From assembly GCA_017621705.1 (NCBI GenBank), contig JAGASR010000004.1, positions 103,634-167,633 on the forward strand: DNA of 64,000 nucleotides, in the 5' to 3' direction. The translations under genes and the position numbers were made by a program. Source of the stretch: Clostridia bacterium (lineage in GTDB: Bacteria; Bacillota; Clostridia; Oscillospirales; UBA644). Below the pieces are notes generated by a model. That model was not told the DNA's origin, did no database searches, and saw only the letters and a program-made list of their open reading frames with translations. Of the stretch, positions 47,861 through 55,879 are shown piece by piece (the first letter of the stretch is position 1; the number at the start of each line of letters is the position of its first letter).

Positions 47861-47995
47861 ATGTTCCGCAGGGGACTGAAATTTATCGCATTCACTTCCG
47901 CATTTGCGGCAGGTGTTATTACGGCTTTGCTGTTGCCGAAAACGATCCTTATCGGGCTTCTTGCGGCACTCGTCATATGTTGCTGTCATAGGTGA
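47861..47995 (+). CDS. Small membrane protein, 44 residues, upstream of spoVM
   Basis: A short gene with an AGAGG ribosome site eight bases before ATG 47861. The product has a basic start (FRRGLKF) and then two hydrophobic stretches around a Pro-Lys turn (IAFTSAFAAGVITALLLPK and TILIGLLAALVICC), ending CCCHR. It looks like a small membrane hairpin. I know no name for it. Its position 26 bases before spoVM suggests one transcript and perhaps a sporulation role. Confidence 0.65.
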   Translation: MFRRGLKFIAFTSAFAAGVITALLLPKTILIGLLAALVICCCHR

Positions 47996-48021
47996 CCTTA
48001 ACGAAAGGCGTGTGTGGATAG

Positions 48022-48108
48022 ATGAAGATAGTCGTCGTTAAAGCAAACGGTTTCTGGAGAAGGATCCTGAAATCCATCTTCAAAGTCAAACCCGAAAAAC
48101 AAGAATAA
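48022..48108 (+). CDS. spoVM: Stage V sporulation protein SpoVM-like
   Basis: A 28-residue product, MKIVVVKANGFWRRILKS followed by IFKVKPEKQE. It matches the pattern of Bacillus SpoVM (MKFYTIKLPKFLGGIVRAML): Met-Lys, a few aliphatics, Lys7, an aromatic near residue 11 and an amphipathic basic helix. SpoVM sits on the curved outer forespore membrane and anchors the coat ATPase SpoIVA. The Pro at position 9 of the Bacillus protein is Asn here (with Gly at position 10). TGGAT before ATG 48022 is a weak ribosome site. A strong terminator follows. Confidence 0.82.
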   Translation: MKIVVVKANGFWRRILKSIFKVKPEKQE

Positions 48109-48112
48109 AAAA

Positions 48113-48147
48113 TGCTGAACAGGTAATTCCTGTTCAGCGTTTTTTTA
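48113..48147. terminator. Strong rho-independent terminator after spoVM
   Basis: GCTGAACAGG pairs with CCTGTTCAGC around a five-base loop, followed within one base by seven T. The A-run on the left makes it usable by the convergent HD-domain gene as well. Confidence 0.93.
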
Positions 48148-48756
48148 CTGTTCGAGTATTTTTTCGTCGATATATGAGGACATTGTGTCTGCAAGATAGA
48201 AAAGAAGAACTGCCGGGTATCTTTCGTATGCAAGCTGAAGCATGTTTCTGTATTCGTAATCTTCGCCGCCGAAAGGTCCCATATGGTAGAAAATAATGAG
48301 TTCTTCAACGAATTTCAGAGGGATGAAACTCTTGATATATTTAATCGAACGCGAGGAATGGGGCAGGGGAATATCGGGCTGTTTGTTCGTGGACCACTGA
48401 AGATAAGTCTCCCATACGCCGTCAACTTTTCTGTTGCGCTCTTCTTTGAGGTAATAGTTGCACTTGCAAAGGTCGTGAAGAAGTGCGGAAATAATAACAC
48501 TGCTTTCATCAAGCTCGATATTTTTCATCGCAAGCAGCCCTTTAAAATTTTTGTATACGTTCAGGCAGTGCTCGCAAAGTCCGCCTTCAAAATTGTTGTG
48601 GAATTTCGATGCCGCGGGCGCAGAGAAAAAGTCCGTCTTGTTTTCAAGATAATCAATGAGTTTTTCAATGCCGTCGCGCTCGGTCGAACGTAAAAGCACA
48701 AGAAATTCCTCTTTCTGTGCTCTGTTGATTTCCGCTCTGATGCTGTCAATAGTCAT
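48145..48756 (-). CDS. HD-domain protein (predicted phosphohydrolase)
   Basis: A 203-residue protein with the metal-binding HD signature ISALLHDLCKCNYY near residue 85 and an upstream His in FEGGLCEHCLNVYKN near residue 58. It belongs to the HD superfamily of phosphohydrolases, nucleic-acid or nucleotide related; the substrate is unknown. The ATG at 48756 follows AAAGGTG and leaves a 16-base gap to the previous gene; a more distal ATG at 48792 would overlap that gene and has no better site. Confidence 0.82.
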   Translation of the reverse strand: MTIDSIRAEINRAQKEEFLVLLRSTERDGIEKLIDYLENKTDFFSAPAASKFHNNFEGGLCEHCLNVYKNFKGLLAMKNIELDESSVIISALLHDLCKCNYYLKEERNRKVDGVWETYLQWSTNKQPDIPLPHSSRSIKYIKSFIPLKFVEELIIFYHMGPFGGEDYEYRNMLQLAYERYPAVLLFYLADTMSSYIDEKILEQ

Positions 48757-48772
48757 ATCTGTCACCTTTCTT

Positions 48773-49582
48773 TCAGCTCTTTTGGTTTTCAATTAATTCT
48801 ATGTTTCGTTTTAACGTCGAAATGCCTCGCCATGTGAATGCTCTGTCCGAATATTTTTTTCGGAATTCTTTATCAGTTAAACCTTCGAGATCCTTTGCTG
48901 TCAAAGTTTTTAACTTTACAGTGTTTTTCGAGTATTCCGATTCTTTGAGATCTTTGTTCATCGGGCAGACCTCCTGACAGCGATCGCAGCCCCATATCAT
49001 GCCGTTTTTTATTATTGACGCTTTTTCGGCTTCGGTAAGCTCACCTTTTTTTTGAGTCAATGCCGAAATGCATTTTGTGACGTCACATCTTCCGCCGTTT
49101 AACGCGCCTGCAGGGCAGGCTTTTTCGCATGCGCCGCATCCGGAGCAGACCGATGGCTTGTTCTCTTCGCATACAACTTCGAGATCGGTGATGATCTCAC
49201 CGAGAAAAACGAATGAACCGTGTTTTTCTGTTATGATAAGCGAATTTCTTCCTCTGATGCCGAGCCCCGATATCTCTGCCGCATGTTTTTCGTTTATGGG
49301 TGAGTTGTCTGCAAAAATATCAAAAATATTTTTCGGATATTCTTTTTCAAGCTCATTTTTTATTTCCGAGAGCTTTTGCGGAACGTATTTGTGGTAATCT
49401 TCCAGCGCCGCATATCTGCAAAGATTCTGTCCGTCTTCGGGTTCGTAAAAATAGGGGATATACGTTAAAAAAACGGTTCTATAATTTTTTTCGGTCTCTT
49501 TTATTTTTACTTTTTCGAATTCCGCAAACCGGACTTCAAGCCCGTATTTTGAAAAGATCTCGCTGACGTTCGTCTTTATCAT
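48773..49582 (-). CDS. QueG-like double [4Fe-4S] protein
   Basis: A 269-residue iron-sulfur protein related to epoxyqueuosine reductase. It has the Asp motif DNSPINEKHAAEISGLG near residue 93 and two cluster motifs, CSGCGACEKACP near residue 146 and CDRCQEVCP near residue 198, plus CDVTKC. It lacks the C-terminal HEAT-like part and is well short of full QueG (about 380), so tRNA queuosine maturation is possible but not certain; clostridial short forms are common. It overlaps the RNase H gene by ATGA and is probably translated together with it. Confidence 0.8.
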   Translation of the reverse strand: MIKTNVSEIFSKYGLEVRFAEFEKVKIKETEKNYRTVFLTYIPYFYEPEDGQNLCRYAALEDYHKYVPQKLSEIKNELEKEYPKNIFDIFADNSPINEKHAAEISGLGIRGRNSLIITEKHGSFVFLGEIITDLEVVCEENKPSVCSGCGACEKACPAGALNGGRCDVTKCISALTQKKGELTEAEKASIIKNGMIWGCDRCQEVCPMNKDLKESEYSKNTVKLKTLTAKDLEGLTDKEFRKKYSDRAFTWRGISTLKRNIELIENQKS

Positions 49583-50211
49583 CGTATTCCGAGAGCCTCT
49601 TTTGCGAGGATATCAGCGCGTTCGTTGAAAAATACGCCCGTATGGGCTTCGACCTTTACGAACTCCGTTTCGAGAACGGGACGTGTCTTGTTCATAAATT
49701 CAACGTATTCGCGAGCCGCAAAACTTTCTGCTTTCCATTCTTTTCTGTACCATTTGCAGATGCCAGTGTAGTCGTGGTAAACACGGAGTTTTTTATATCC
49801 GTTTTTTATTGCAAAAGCCGCGGCGGTCATCGTTCCGAGAAGTTCGCCCGCAACGTTTCTTGCGCTTTTCGCTTCTTCTTCGTTTCCTGAACCGTTCTTT
49901 TCGGTTACGGTGCCGTTCGGTTCAATAAGGACACATCCGAAGGCGTACGAACCGGTGTTTACATCAAAGCTTCCGTCAACAAACGCAACGAGCGTTTCTT
50001 CCGTTGCAAAAAACATCGGATCGCTTATATTTTTATCGCCTTTGAAAGTCTTGTCCTGACCGAGCGCGATAAAATCTTCGGCTTCTTTTCTCGTTGCAAA
50101 GCTTTTATATTCCGCGCCGGCAAAACCGTGAACGGCATTTTTGCATTCGTCCCAAGTTAAAAATACGCCGGTGGTCTGTCCTTTGCGGACTGCGTAGAAT
50201 TTTTGTTTCAT
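49579..50211 (-). CDS. rnhA: Ribonuclease H with N-terminal hybrid-binding domain
   Basis: A 210-residue enzyme that cuts RNA in RNA/DNA hybrids. Residues 1-50 are the viroplasmin-type hybrid-binding domain (KFYAVRKGQTTGVFLTW and YKSFATRKEAEDFI); the RNase H domain follows with VAFVDGSFDVNTG (first Asp), ARNVAGELLGTMTA (Glu), YHDYTGICKWY (Asp) and the final NERADILAKEAL (Asp). The start is ATG 50211 after AGAAAG; the longer frame to 50235 lacks a site and would run into the pfkA terminator hairpin. Confidence 0.94.
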   Translation of the reverse strand: MKQKFYAVRKGQTTGVFLTWDECKNAVHGFAGAEYKSFATRKEAEDFIALGQDKTFKGDKNISDPMFFATEETLVAFVDGSFDVNTGSYAFGCVLIEPNGTVTEKNGSGNEEEAKSARNVAGELLGTMTAAAFAIKNGYKKLRVYHDYTGICKWYRKEWKAESFAAREYVEFMNKTRPVLETEFVKVEAHTGVFFNERADILAKEALGIR

Positions 50212-50226
50212 ATGTTTCTTTCTGTT

Positions 50227-50259
50227 AAAAGACACGGAGAGCGAGTCCCCGTGTCTTTT
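50227..50259 (-). terminator. Terminator after pfkA
   Basis: AAAAGACACGG pairs with CCGTGTCTTTT, an 11-bp stem, immediately after pfkA and before the RNase H start. Confidence 0.88.
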
Positions 50260-50283
50260 ATTGATAATAGATTTTTCTGTCGA

Positions 50284-51315
50284 TTAGAAATTGAGTTTGG
50301 TTGCCATTTCGAGACGGTCTTTATCGAAAGGTTTCTTCATTGCGAGACCTTCATCGATATCGAAGTCAGTGATCTTGCCGTCTTTTACAACAACAACTCT
50401 AGCGGATTTGTTATTCTTGAGAAGTTCAACAGCATGAACACCCATGTTGGTTGCAAGAATGCAGTCGTGGAACGTCGGAGCGCCGCCTCTCTGAATGTGA
50501 CCGAGAACAGTCGCACGGGATTCGATGCCGGACATTTCCTGGAACTTCTTGGTGAATTTTTCAACGGTTTCGATGCCGTTTTCGTTAACGTACTGGAAGT
50601 TCTTGTTTTTCTTATGCTTGCTGTTGGATTCGGGGAAGAAAACGCATTCCGCAATAACAATCACGAAATAGTTCTGACCGCTTTCCTTTTTAGCTTTTAT
50701 GAGATCGATAACGTCTTTCTGGAAATCGAATTCAACTTCGGGAACGAGCATAATATCTGCGCCTGAGGCAATACCGCCTTCAAGAGCCATCCAGCCTGCG
50801 CCTGCGCCCATAACTTCGATAACAGAGCATCTGTCGAGAGTTTCGGAAGTGTCTCTGAGCTTGGAGATGCAGTCGGTGATTATGTTCATGGAGGAGTCGA
50901 AACCGATGGTGTCTTCAGTACAAACGATATCGTTATCGATCGTACCGGGGATACCTACGCAGGGAATACCTGCATGGGTGAGGTCACGCGCGCCTCTGAA
51001 AGAGCCGTCACCGCCGATGACAACCATGCCTTCGATGCCGAGTTTTTTGCAGTTTTCAACGCCCTGAGCTACTACCTCGGGGTCTTTGAAGTTTTTATAT
51101 CTTGCGGTTTTGAGAATGGTACCGCCTTTTCTGTAAAGATCTTCAACGGATGCAGAAGTAAGTTCCTGGCAGTCCATTTCGATAAGACCTTTATAGCCTT
51201 TATTTATACCTATAACCTTTATTCCGTTGGCTTTCGCCTGTTTTACAACCGCTCTGATAGCGGCATTCATTCCGGGGCTATCTCCGCCGGAGGTCATAAT
51301 TCCGATAGTATTCAT
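50284..51315 (-). CDS. pfkA: 6-phosphofructokinase
   Basis: A 343-residue glycolytic enzyme that phosphorylates fructose 6-phosphate. Motifs are GIMTSGGDSPGMNAAIR at the start, GGDGSFRGA near residue 101, and the catalytic PGTIDND near residue 123. Gly in GGDGS, where pyrophosphate-using enzymes have Asp, favours ATP as donor. The substrate-side motif reads MGAGAGWMALEGG, not the usual MGRxxGxLA; this variant is found in some clostridial PFKs. It has its own promoter and terminator. Confidence 0.93.
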   Translation of the reverse strand: MNTIGIMTSGGDSPGMNAAIRAVVKQAKANGIKVIGINKGYKGLIEMDCQELTSASVEDLYRKGGTILKTARYKNFKDPEVVAQGVENCKKLGIEGMVVIGGDGSFRGARDLTHAGIPCVGIPGTIDNDIVCTEDTIGFDSSMNIITDCISKLRDTSETLDRCSVIEVMGAGAGWMALEGGIASGADIMLVPEVEFDFQKDVIDLIKAKKESGQNYFVIVIAECVFFPESNSKHKKNKNFQYVNENGIETVEKFTKKFQEMSGIESRATVLGHIQRGGAPTFHDCILATNMGVHAVELLKNNKSARVVVVKDGKITDFDIDEGLAMKKPFDKDRLEMATKLNF

Positions 51316-51393
51316 TTCAGAAATTCAGTCCTCGTTTGCTTTACTGTGATAATGATATTAGTAGATGAGTATATGAAAATATACATCGACGAC

Positions 51394-51422
51394 ATTATAT
51401 TACAAACTTTTCGAAAAATCAA
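51394..51422 (-). promoter_or_regulatory. pfkA promoter
   Basis: On the - strand, TTGATT (51417-51422) and TATAAT (51394-51399) are 17 bases apart, about 75 bases before pfkA. Confidence 0.75.
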
Positions 51423-51495
51423 GCGTATTTTGAAAATGACAAAAAAAAGAACCAATCAGATCATTTTTTTGACATTCGATACCTGCTTATCGATT

Positions 51496-51526
51496 GAAAA
51501 AGGGGCTGAAATCGTCTTCAGCCCCT
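51496..51526 (-). terminator. Terminator after ackA
   Basis: A 10-bp stem, AGGGGCTGAA paired with TTCAGCCCCT, has a six-base loop and a T-run on the - strand. Confidence 0.9.
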
Positions 51527-51536
51527 CTGTTCCTGC

Positions 51537-52733
51537 TTATTTTACGAGTTCGACGGTCTCGCGCGCGATCTCGAGCTCTTCGTTCGTTCCGAGAACGAGT
51601 ACTCTTACCTTCGAACCTTCAGCGGTGATCTCGACGTCTTTACCCATAACGTCGTTCTTTTCGGGGTCGATCTTTATTCCGAAGTAATCCATTTCTTCGC
51701 AGATTCTTGCTCTGGTCTCGGGTCTGTTTTCGCCGACACCTGCGGTAAATACGACTGCGTCAACGCCGTTCATTGCAGCAACGTAACCGCCGAGAATCTT
51801 TTTGCACTGGTAACCGAACATATCGAGAGCGAGTTTTGCTCTGGGGTTCTTGTCGTTATCCCACGCATCGTTAACGTCTCTGAAGTCTGCGGAAACACCG
51901 GAGATTGCGAGCATACCGGATTTCTTGTTCATGATATCGTTCATCTGTGCGCCGGTGAGGCCTTCTTTATCCATAATTACGGCAACAGCGGCGGGGTCGA
52001 TGGAACCGCAACGGGTACCCATCATCGGGCCTTCGAGGGGAGTAAGACCCATGGAAGTGTCGATACATTTGCCGTATTTTACAGCGGAGAGAGAAGAACC
52101 GTTGCCAAGGTGGCAGATAACGAGCTTGAGCTCTTCTACGGGTTTGCCGAGATATTCAGCGGCACGGCGGGAAACGTATTTGTGGGAAGTGCCGTGGAAA
52201 CCGTATTTGCGGATCTTGTATTTGTCATAGTATTCCATCGGAAGACCGTACATATACGCATATTCGGGCATCGTCTGGTGGAATGCGGTGTCAAAAACAA
52301 CGACCTGCGGAATATGGGGAACGATCTTTTTGCATGCTTTGATAGCGGCTGCATTTGCGATAGCGTGGAGCGGAGCGATGGAGTAGTAGCCTTCGATACG
52401 TGCGATAACGTCGTCGTCAACTATGCATGCTTCTTTGAAATAGTCGCCGCCCTGAACGACACGGTTGCCGATAGCATCGATCTCTTCGATCGAAGAAATG
52501 ATCGCGAGATCGCCTTTTGTAAGGCAGTCAAGAGCAACCTGAGTCGCCGCAGTGTGATCTTCCATGAAGACGGGGTTCTTGATCTCGCCTTTGCCCGGAA
52601 CGGTGTATTTAACAAAGCTGTCCTGCGCGCCGATCTTTTCGCAGTTGCCCTTTGCGAGCATTGTTTCGGTCGCCATATCGATGACCTGGAATTTGAGCGA
52701 TGAGCTTCCTGAGTTTATGACAAGAATTTTCAT
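51537..52733 (-). CDS. ackA: Acetate kinase
   Basis: A 398-residue enzyme that makes ATP and acetate from acetyl phosphate, the last step of acetate fermentation. Signatures are ILVINSGSSSLKFQV at the start, VFDTAFHQTMP near residue 147 (Asp), YGFHGTSHKYVS with the active His, ICHLGNGSSL and FTAGVGENRPETR near the end. The ATG at 52733 follows GAGGA. No phosphotransacetylase gene is adjacent. It is divergent from tmcAL. Confidence 0.97.
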   Translation of the reverse strand: MKILVINSGSSSLKFQVIDMATETMLAKGNCEKIGAQDSFVKYTVPGKGEIKNPVFMEDHTAATQVALDCLTKGDLAIISSIEEIDAIGNRVVQGGDYFKEACIVDDDVIARIEGYYSIAPLHAIANAAAIKACKKIVPHIPQVVVFDTAFHQTMPEYAYMYGLPMEYYDKYKIRKYGFHGTSHKYVSRRAAEYLGKPVEELKLVICHLGNGSSLSAVKYGKCIDTSMGLTPLEGPMMGTRCGSIDPAAVAVIMDKEGLTGAQMNDIMNKKSGMLAISGVSADFRDVNDAWDNDKNPRAKLALDMFGYQCKKILGGYVAAMNGVDAVVFTAGVGENRPETRARICEEMDYFGIKIDPEKNDVMGKDVEITAEGSKVRVLVLGTNEELEIARETVELVK

Positions 52734-52806
52734 AAAAATTTTCCTCACATATTGATTTTTGACTTAAAATATGTTAATATATAGTGTAGAAGGTTTTCTT
52801 AATATA

Positions 52807-52835
52807 ATTATATATCACTTTTCATTTTTTGTCAA
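52807..52835 (-). promoter_or_regulatory. ackA promoter, consensus
   Basis: On the - strand, TTGACA (52830-52835) and TATAAT (52807-52812) are 17 bases apart. The -35 box ends three bases from the start codon of the opposite gene tmcAL. Confidence 0.9.
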
Positions 52836-52838
52836 GTC

Positions 52839-53960
52839 ATGGTTAACAATAATCTCACCGTAGCGGGCATAGTTGCGGAATATAATCCGTTTCATAACGG
52901 TCATGCCCATCATATAACCGAAACAAAAAAACGCTGCGATGCCGTCGTTTCCGTAATGAGCGGCAATTTCGTCCAGCGCTGTGAGCCTTCGGTCTGCGAT
53001 AAATACGTCAGAGCGAAAATGGCTGTCATGGGCGGCGTCGATCTCGTTCTGGGGCTCCCTGTCCGATATGCGGTCGGTTCAGCCGAAAAATTTGCGTACG
53101 GTGCGCTTTCCGTTCTCGACAGTCTCGGCTTTGTTGATTTTTTAAGTTTCGGAAGCGAGAGCGCGGATATTGAAAATATCGTAAAAACAGCGGAAAAGAT
53201 CGACAGCATAACTCCCGAAGAGTATAAAGCCGCAATGAAGGACGGTTCTACTTTCGCCGAAGCTCGTGCGCGCATAATCGGCGGCGAACATTGCGAACCG
53301 AACGATATTCTCGGAATCGAGTATGTCCGCGCGATAAAAAAACTCGGCAGTACTATCGAGCCTTTTGCAGTTAAGCGTACAGACGGTTATCTCGAATCCG
53401 CGACTTCTCTTCGTGAAAAAATATCAAACGGTGATCTTTCCGGTCTTCCCGAATATTCCGCCGAACTTCTTAAAAAAGAAATTGCCGAAGGCAGGGCTCC
53501 CGGAAATCTGAAAAATATTGAGCGCATCCTTCTCGGTTTTATCCGCAATGCCGATCGATCAGCCTTTCAAAATATTTACGGCATCAACGAAAAAGAGGGG
53601 TTTGACGGCAGGATACTTTCTGCGGTCGGCGCAAAATCTCTCGATGAACTGTATTCTCTTATAAAAACAAAGCGCTATACCATGGCGACCGTTCGCCGAG
53701 CCGTTCTTTCGGCGTATCTTCGTCTGAAAAACGAACCGCTTTCTCCCGTTCCGTTCGTGCATGTCCTTGCTTTTTCCGAAACGGGCAGAAAATTAATAAA
53801 AGCTATCCCCGAAAACGTCACGGTCATATCAAATATATCGAAAATCAAAGATATTTATCCCGAATTTGCCGATGAAGAACGGAGAGCGACCGACCTCTTT
53901 TCTCTCTCGACACCCGAGATCGGCGCGGGATTCGGTGAATATACGAGGAAATTTCAATGA
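52839..53960 (+). CDS. tmcAL: tRNA(Met) cytidine acetate ligase
   Basis: A 373-residue enzyme that uses acetate and ATP to acetylate the wobble cytidine of elongator tRNA(Met). The nucleotidyltransferase motif GIVAEYNPFHNGHAHHI with its HxGH-type site is at residues 10-25, and VSVMSGNFVQRCEPSV and LGLPVRYAVGSAEKFA follow, all typical of the YlbM group. ATG 52839 has no clear ribosome site, so the leader may be very short. It overlaps the next gene by four bases. Confidence 0.94.
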   Translation: MVNNNLTVAGIVAEYNPFHNGHAHHITETKKRCDAVVSVMSGNFVQRCEPSVCDKYVRAKMAVMGGVDLVLGLPVRYAVGSAEKFAYGALSVLDSLGFVDFLSFGSESADIENIVKTAEKIDSITPEEYKAAMKDGSTFAEARARIIGGEHCEPNDILGIEYVRAIKKLGSTIEPFAVKRTDGYLESATSLREKISNGDLSGLPEYSAELLKKEIAEGRAPGNLKNIERILLGFIRNADRSAFQNIYGINEKEGFDGRILSAVGAKSLDELYSLIKTKRYTMATVRRAVLSAYLRLKNEPLSPVPFVHVLAFSETGRKLIKAIPENVTVISNISKIKDIYPEFADEERRATDLFSLSTPEIGAGFGEYTRKFQ

Positions 53961-54913
53961 AAAAAATTCTTATCGTCGTCCCTTTCGAAGAAGAGGGCAA
54001 AAAGCGTCTTGAAGCGGTTTGTCCCGAAAATGAATATATCTATAAAACGCCCGACGCCGTAACCGAAGCCGATGTCTCATCCGTTGATGCAATAATCGGT
54101 AACGTTCCTCCTCATCTGATGAAGCATGCGGTCCGCCTCGAATGGTTTCAGTCTCAGATGGCAGGCGTTGATCCGTATATAAAAGACGGCGTTGTTTCCG
54201 AAGATGTTGTTATAACGAACGTCACCGGTGCTTTCGGCCTTGCGATCTCCGAACATATGGTCGGCTGTGTTTTCGAACTTTACAAAAAACTTCATCTTTA
54301 CCGTGATAACCAGAATAAATCTCTCTGGAAAGATATGGGCACCGTAAAACAGATCGAGGGTTCGACCGTTCTTATTGTCGGCCTCGGTGATATCGGCAAA
54401 TGCTTCGCAAAGAAGATGAAAGCACTCGGAGCTTATACTATCGGTGTCAAACGCCGTCCGAGCGAAAAACCCGATTATGTCGATGAACTTTCGCTTCAGG
54501 ATTGTCTTGATTGCTCGCTGTCAAAGGCGGATATCGTCGCTCTCTGTATGCCCGACACCGCTGAAACACGCGGAATGTTCTCTGCCGAACGTATTGCTAA
54601 AATGAAAGACGGCGCAGTTCTTATAAATATCGGCAGAGGCTCCGCTATCGATACCGAAGCGCTTTGCGATGCACTCGAAAGCGGCAAACTTTACGGCGCC
54701 GCGCTCGACGTATTCGAAAAAGAACCGCTTCCGTCCGATCACAGACTTTGGTCCATCCCCAACGCAATAATAACTCCCCATATCTCGGGATTTTTCCATC
54801 TTCGCAAAACGTACGATAATATAATAGATATCTGCATCAAAAATTATGAAAATTATGTTTGCGATTATCCGTTTATCAATATAATCGACAGAAAAACGGG
54901 CTATTGCAAATAG
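53957..54913 (+). CDS. D-2-hydroxyacid dehydrogenase family protein
   Basis: A 318-residue NAD(P)-dependent enzyme with the Rossmann loop VGLGDIGKCFAKKM near residue 140 and the catalytic set: Arg in NIGRGSAIDTEAL near residue 219, Glu in DVFEKEPLP and His in ITPHISG near residue 275. It would reduce a 2-keto acid to a D-hydroxy acid or the reverse; the exact substrate (glyoxylate, hydroxypyruvate, phosphoglycerate or other) is not visible. It starts inside the stop of tmcAL. Confidence 0.9.
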   Translation: MKKILIVVPFEEEGKKRLEAVCPENEYIYKTPDAVTEADVSSVDAIIGNVPPHLMKHAVRLEWFQSQMAGVDPYIKDGVVSEDVVITNVTGAFGLAISEHMVGCVFELYKKLHLYRDNQNKSLWKDMGTVKQIEGSTVLIVGLGDIGKCFAKKMKALGAYTIGVKRRPSEKPDYVDELSLQDCLDCSLSKADIVALCMPDTAETRGMFSAERIAKMKDGAVLINIGRGSAIDTEALCDALESGKLYGAALDVFEKEPLPSDHRLWSIPNAIITPHISGFFHLRKTYDNIIDICIKNYENYVCDYPFINIIDRKTGYCK

Positions 54914-54932
54914 TACTCCTCAAGGAGGCTTT

Positions 54933-55877
54933 ATGAAAAAATATTTTAAGATAATTGCCGTTGGCATTGCGCTCTGTTTAGTTTTTGCGTTGACGGCTCT
55001 TCCGCTCTCAGCGGATCTCGGTGGGTTTTCGGGTGATTCGGACTTCGGCGGCAGCTGGGATTCCGGCGGCGGATGGGACAGCGATTATGATTACGATTAT
55101 GATTATGATTACGGTTACGATTCCGATCTCGGCGACCTTGCAGGCGCATTTCTCTTTCTCGGAGACGGGGGGATAACGACCGTTGTTATTCTCATAATCG
55201 CACTTGTTATCTATTTTAAATTTATTAAAGGCGCCAAAAACGGGACAGGAAATTCCCGAACACCCATTGCTCCGGGCGCTACCGGCGTTGACCGCTCGAC
55301 ACTCAGCTCTATCGATAAGCTTCAGCAGTCCGACCCTGCGTTTTCGGATTCTGCGTTCAAAGAAAAACTTTCGAACCTTTATGTTCAGATGCAGAATTGC
55401 TGTACCGAAAAAGATATCGAGCCTCTTCGCCCGTATCTTACCGATACTCTTTATACTCAGTTTGACCGTCAGGTGGATATGCTCCGCCGTGCAGGTCAGA
55501 CGAACTGTATTGACCGTATATCCGTTCTCGATGTCGATCTTCTCGGCTATACCGATGACGGCGAGACCGAAACCGTATACGCAACCCTTAAAACAAGAAT
55601 TACCGATTATACAATAGAAGATAAAACGGGTATTGTTGTCAGCGGAAGCAAGACCGCCGAAAAATTCATGGAATATGAATGGGCGATCGTTCGCTCCAAA
55701 GGCACAAAAACCGAAGCAAACAACGGCGAACGTGTCGTTAATTGCCCGAACTGCGGCGCTCCCGTAAATATCAATCATTCCGCAAAATGCGAATATTGCG
55801 GTTCTGTCATAACTCTCCCCGATTTCGGCTGGGCTCTTTCTTCTGTTAAGGGCATTTCCCAGAGAACGGCAGGTTGA
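54933..55877 (+). CDS. Tim44-like domain protein with Asp-Tyr repeats and zinc ribbon
   Basis: A 314-residue protein: an N-terminal signal-like segment ending near LPLSA, a Gly/Ser and Asp-Tyr low-complexity run (about 28-65, alternating DY), one membrane segment (about 80-98), then a Tim44/MRPL45-like domain (about 120-245, with FKEKLSNLYVQMQNC and LRPYLTDTLYTQFDRQV), and a zinc ribbon CPNC with CEYC near residues 272-292. Such proteins are widespread in Firmicutes without a known role. The ribosome site is AAGGAGG. Confidence 0.82.
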   Translation: MKKYFKIIAVGIALCLVFALTALPLSADLGGFSGDSDFGGSWDSGGGWDSDYDYDYDYDYGYDSDLGDLAGAFLFLGDGGITTVVILIIALVIYFKFIKGAKNGTGNSRTPIAPGATGVDRSTLSSIDKLQQSDPAFSDSAFKEKLSNLYVQMQNCCTEKDIEPLRPYLTDTLYTQFDRQVDMLRRAGQTNCIDRISVLDVDLLGYTDDGETETVYATLKTRITDYTIEDKTGIVVSGSKTAEKFMEYEWAIVRSKGTKTEANNGERVVNCPNCGAPVNINHSAKCEYCGSVITLPDFGWALSSVKGISQRTAG

Positions 55878-55879
55878 TT

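Noticed and set aside
55085..55125. Short GATTAT/GATTAC repeats considered as a CRISPR-like or regulatory array
   Set aside because: The units are in frame within a coding region and give an Asp-Tyr tract; there are no spacers.
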